From positions 1 to 8,572 of the forward strand of contig JADLDX010000710.1 of NCBI GenBank assembly GCA_020846515.1: a stretch of 8,572 bases of DNA. Direction: 5' to 3'. The position numbers and the translations under genes are program-made. Below the pieces are notes generated by a model that was not told the origin of the DNA, ran no database searches, and was given only the letters and a program-made list of their open reading frames with translations. Shown in pieces: positions 6,543 through 8,572 of the stretch (within the stretch, counting starts at the first letter, position 1; the number at the start of each line of letters is the position of its first letter). Source of the DNA: Pirellulaceae bacterium. Its GTDB lineage: Bacteria > Planctomycetota > Planctomycetia > Pirellulales > Pirellulaceae.

Positions 6543-6618
6543 CGTGGGCTAGCGCCCTGCGGCTGATCAGACGGAACGCGCTAGCCAAAAAACGTGGGCT
6601 AGCGCGCTGCGGCTAATC
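6543..6618. repeat. Two 26-bp direct repeats with an inverted half-copy between
   Basis: Copies at 6543-6568 and 6593-6618 start CGTGGGCTAGCGC and share CTGCGGCT; they match at 24 of 26 positions with a 50-base period. Between them, GCGCTAGCC (6578-6586) is the exact inverse of GGCTAGCGC (6547-6555), giving a 9-bp stem with a 22-nt loop that holds the palindrome CTGATCAG. Just upstream is another small palindrome, TTCGGCCCGAA (6530-6540). This looks like a REP-type unit of the kind scattered in Pirellulaceae intergenic DNA. Two copies only, so it is not a CRISPR. Confidence 0.82.
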
Positions 6619-6906
6619 GGGGCCCTTCATTGTATGCAAGTCGACGGCTGTTGTAGGTCTATTGAGCGGCGAGAGTGAGAAAAGCCGCTGGCCGGGCTCA
6701 GGTCGTTCGATTGGTCGCCAAGGGCTGGAAAACGCCACCTCGTGGATAACTAGCGGAAAATAGTTCTAAGTACGCCGCCATGTCCGCCACGCCATCCCGA
6801 ACGGGCGTCTATTCTAGCGGTAAGATTTCAATTAGAATTCACGGCACGTCAACATCGACTCCCGAATTGATGTTTGTTACCATCCCCTCTGGTAAGAAGA
6901 CGACAA
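6619..6906. other. Upstream region of the LexA-like gene, no gene seen
   Basis: With the repeats before it, the space between the divergent genes at 6458 and 6907 is 448 bases. I see no credible coding sequence here: the open frame starting at 6780 runs out of frame into the LexA-like gene and is a shadow. It should hold the promoters of both divergent transcripts, but no convincing -35/-10 pair stands out. AT-richer DNA lies at 6811-6840, with GGTAAGA at 6819-6825 repeated at 6891-6897. Confidence 0.5.
6877..6895 (+). promoter_or_regulatory. TTACCA-N7-TGGTAA dyad, candidate operator
   Basis: TTACCA (6877-6882) and TGGTAA (6890-6895) form a perfect 6-bp inverted repeat around TCCCCTC. It ends 11 bases before the ATG of the LexA-like gene. 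Symmetry, 19-bp length and place suit a dimeric winged-helix repressor controlling its own gene, as LexA usually does. It is not one of the LexA boxes I know from Escherichia coli, Bacillus or alphaproteobacteria. A 6-bp dyad can arise by chance, and an RNA hairpin near the ribosome site is an alternative. Confidence 0.45.
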
Positions 6907-7668
6907 ATGGCCCGACCCCTGACCGCCCGTCAGCAGCAAGTGTACGACTATATTCATCAAAAGATTTCGCTCCGAGGCTATGGCCCAACTGTACGCGAGA
7001 TTGGCGACTTTCTAGGTATCAAATCTCCCAACGGTGTCATGTGCCATCTACGTGCTCTGGAACGTAAGGGCATGATCAATCGCTCGGCCAATAAAAGCCG
7101 GGCCATTGAATTGACCAGCCAACCGCCGCGAGATAAGACAGCAGGCTTGACCGTCCGCGGCCAGGTCGAAAAAGGTGAGTGTTGCTTGTTTGACGCGCCC
7201 AAATCCATTGATGTGATGGGTATGCTCGAACATCCCCAACGCTACTTGCTGCAATACAGCGGCCATGATCTCCGCGATTTCGCCATCGCCGATGGCGACA
7301 TCCTGGTAGTCGAGACCAGTTCGCATCCGAACCTGGGTGCCTTGGAACTAATACGCAACGAACTGGGCGTGATTGAACTGAAGCCGTCACCAGAGTCCGC
7401 CACCGTGGGCTCAAGGCCAGCTTCCACAAATAGCCTAAGTGAGTTTCTAACTGAGAATCCAATCGCTGATGAATCAGTTGATGGACATGCGGACGATGGT
7501 CATTCACGCAACGCCGATTCAGACAACCTGCCAGCGCTAGAGCAAACGCCAGTATCCCAGGTCGTGGGAGTGGTGGTGGGAATTTTGCGCACGCATCAAG
7601 CAGCCAATCATCATCTAACAAGTCCCACCGGTGCTAGCCGGCCTCGACTGACCAGCACCTCTACCTGA
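6907..7668 (+). CDS. LexA-like repressor, apparently unable to self-cleave
   Basis: This encodes 253 residues from ATG 6907, which matches the LexA N-terminus; the frame opens earlier at TTG 6874. Residues 1-70 are a full LexA winged helix-turn-helix (LTARQQQVYDYIHQKI, RGYGPTVREIGDFLGIKSPNGVMCHLRALERKGMI). Residues 80-160 and 217-230 follow the S24 peptidase fold, but its key parts are altered. The cleavage-site block GRVAAG is GQVEKG (85-90), so Ala-Gly has become Lys-Gly. The GDSM serine motif is GHDL (119-122), with Asp121 in place of the catalytic Ser. The strand that carries the catalytic Lys (usually TLKRF) is missing: NLGALELIRNELGVIELKP runs straight through. A Ser/Asp-rich insert (about 161-216) precedes the last strand, VVGVVVGILR, and a polar tail follows. 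RecA-triggered cleavage should therefore fail. It may still bind DNA as a constitutive or otherwise-controlled regulator, as reported for cyanobacterial LexA. I give no symbol because SOS control is unproven. Confidence 0.85.
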   Translation: MARPLTARQQQVYDYIHQKISLRGYGPTVREIGDFLGIKSPNGVMCHLRALERKGMINRSANKSRAIELTSQPPRDKTAGLTVRGQVEKGECCLFDAPKSIDVMGMLEHPQRYLLQYSGHDLRDFAIADGDILVVETSSHPNLGALELIRNELGVIELKPSPESATVGSRPASTNSLSEFLTENPIADESVDGHADDGHSRNADSDNLPALEQTPVSQVVGVVVGILRTHQAANHHLTSPTGASRPRLTSTST

Positions 7669-7728
7669 CAGTTACTTGACTAAATCTCGATCAATGCTCG
7701 ACTATGCACGCCGACCTGTCCGATTGGG

Positions 7729-7757
7729 GATCATGGCACATTAGCGATCATGGCACA
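7729..7757. repeat. Short direct repeat GATCATGGCACA x2
   Basis: GATCATGGCACA occurs at 7729-7740 and again at 7746-7757, a 17-base period. The second copy spans the stop codon of the minus-strand gene (7748-7750). GCACA-ATTGGC-TGTGC (7753-7768) adds a small inverted repeat. It lies between the convergent LexA-like gene and the terminal gene. It is possibly a local duplication that moved or reset the stop codon; no function is evident. Confidence 0.6.
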
Positions 7758-8572
7758 ATTGGCTGTGCTTCCCAGAGTCCATGGTGGTCATAGCTTTGTC
7801 CCATACCATGCGTGTAGGGCTGGCGCGGGATGCGCGTCGGTAGCACGATGCCGTAGAAGTATTCCGGTATAGCCCGCTCACGGTCCTTGATGTGTTCGGC
7901 TTTTTCTTTAGGCGACGGACCGTATGAAGGACTGCGAGCGCCGTTTTGATGCTCCATCCACCAAATCGGCTGGCCATTCTCCCGCAGTTCGAGACGCGAA
8001 ATCAGAGGAGTCACTTCAATCATCTCGGGCCGCGCACTGGTCATGTTCGGCACGTACTTCAAATACTGTTCCTGGCGTGTTTTGCCAGGCGCGATCCGAA
8101 CAACCAATTTCAATTCCGCCTCCTTGGACAGCAGCCACCCGGCACGCTTGACGATCTCAGTCATGCGACGCTCAAGTTCTTCGCGATTGACGTTGGCAGG
8201 CAGTGGGTCTGGCAATTCGAACTGCAGATCGACAGCGCTACCGTGGTCGGTGGCCAAAAGCTCTTCTAACTTCGGTCGAGATTCTATGGCTGCCTGCATC
8301 TCAGCGTGTGGCATGGGCAGGGTTCGCAGTCGTAAACCTTGGCTGTTATCAATCATGGTGACGGTATCTTGCCACAGTGCTGCACCAGCCCATTTTTCCG
8401 AACGATATTTCCACACAGGCACGTGCACTTCGGTATCCATCACGATACCGCCACCGGCTAACATCCAGTTGGGACCGATCCAGCCAACCATCGGCCCATT
8501 GAGTGACCAGGTGGTCGTCTGCGGCTCAATACTCGAACGCTGTTGATAGTCGTAAACGCCCCAGAAGTCGCC
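7748..8572 (-). CDS. Unrecognised large protein, C-terminal part
   Basis: The frame is open from the window's right edge to the TGA at 7750-7748, giving 274 residues; the ATG at 8491 is internal because 27 further sense codons precede it without a stop. I do not recognise the family. The first part (GDFWGVYDYQQ, then IGPNWMLAGGGIVMDTEVHVPVWKYRSEKWAGAALWQDTVTMI) alternates short strands with regularly placed Trp and Gly, like the last blades of a beta-propeller; VPVWKY in particular resembles a WD-type strand. Next comes an alpha/beta section with NREELERRMTEIVKRAGW and ELKLVVRIAPG, then QPIWWMEHQNGARSP and a Pro/Tyr/His-rich tail containing YTHGMGQSYDHHG. No catalytic motif or membrane segment is visible in this part. 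Large planctomycete proteins with propeller-like halves are common, but this is only a resemblance. The gene is convergent with the LexA-like gene, with 79 bases between stops. Confidence 0.75.
   Translation of the reverse strand, partial: GDFWGVYDYQQRSSIEPQTTTWSLNGPMVGWIGPNWMLAGGGIVMDTEVHVPVWKYRSEKWAGAALWQDTVTMIDNSQGLRLRTLPMPHAEMQAAIESRPKLEELLATDHGSAVDLQFELPDPLPANVNREELERRMTEIVKRAGWLLSKEAELKLVVRIAPGKTRQEQYLKYVPNMTSARPEMIEVTPLISRLELRENGQPIWWMEHQNGARSPSYGPSPKEKAEHIKDRERAIPEYFYGIVLPTRIPRQPYTHGMGQSYDHHGLWEAQPIVP

Noticed and set aside
6547..6590. Intrinsic terminator from the GGCTAGCGC stem
   Set aside because: The stem is followed by an A run on the plus strand and has no T run after it on either reading direction; the loop is also long.
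6777..6906. Canonical SOS box upstream of the LexA-like gene
   Set aside because: I found no CTG-N10-CAG, GAAC-N4-GTTC or GTTC-N7-GTTC pattern here; only the TTACCA dyad stands out.
6780..7067. 95-codon plus-strand frame upstream of and into the LexA-like gene
   Set aside because: Its second half overlaps the LexA DNA-binding domain in another frame, and its sequence is Ser/Thr/Pro-rich without a pattern.
7076..7621. 181-codon open frame on the minus strand
   Set aside because: It is antisense to the LexA-like gene, whose helix-turn-helix and S24-like segments are unmistakable. The antisense protein has no coherent features.
3509..7668. A DNA-damage signalling island joining the diadenylate cyclase and the LexA-like gene
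   Set aside because: They are separated by over 2 kb and two opposite-strand metabolic genes, with no shared promoter or site visible. The link is suggestive only by family.

Overview
The window looks like a chromosomal segment of a planctomycete, most likely in or near the Pirellulaceae. This is inferred from the protein types and from intergenic repeats of the kind seen in that group, not from any search. The evidence is a BBP7-like outer-membrane beta-barrel C-terminus, a HEAT-repeat lipoprotein-like protein, a long secreted protein with an acidic low-complexity linker, a DacZ-type diadenylate cyclase, a LexA-type regulator with the RGYGPTVREIG helix-turn-helix, and GC-rich intergenic repeats carrying GCTAGCGCCCTGCGGCTGAT or CCGGACGGCTCGCGCCG cores. 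Base composition is moderate (mid-50s % GC by eye). No tRNA, rRNA, CRISPR array, transposase or phage gene was found.

Layout. 1-337 (+): the end of a BBP7-like outer-membrane protein, closed by a strong intrinsic terminator at 380-411. 579-1328 (+): a HEAT-repeat protein with a lipoprotein-like N-terminus. 1388-1534 (+): a possible 48-residue arginine-rich small ORF with its own Shine-Dalgarno, whose stop overlaps the next start as ATGA. 1531-3222 (+): a 563-residue exported protein with a conserved-looking helical C-terminal domain. 3223-3508: an intergenic element built on a perfect 28-bp inverted repeat. 3509-4456 (+): a diadenylate cyclase (c-di-AMP synthase). 4457-4621: a tandem 40-bp repeat between convergent genes. 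4622-5389 (-): NAD(P)H-hydrate epimerase (nnrE), overlapping by 59 nt the end of 5331-6458 (-), a thiolase-fold condensing enzyme that resembles OleA more than FabH. 6459-6906: a gap with two 26-bp repeats and, just before the next gene, a perfect TTACCA-N7-TGGTAA dyad. 6907-7668 (+): a LexA-like repressor whose self-cleavage machinery appears to be lost. 7748-8572 (-): the C-terminal part of a large unrecognised protein that runs off the window.

How the genes relate. The condensing enzyme and nnrE form a probable two-gene operon with translational coupling. The diadenylate cyclase and the LexA-like protein are both from families tied to DNA integrity or stress signalling, but they lie more than 2 kb apart with opposite-strand genes between them, so a functional link is only a guess. 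The observations most worth following are the apparently non-cleavable LexA with its adjacent dyad, the OleA-like glutamate motif in a condensing enzyme with no oleBCD neighbour here, and the repeat families. I did not find a convincing new multi-gene system.
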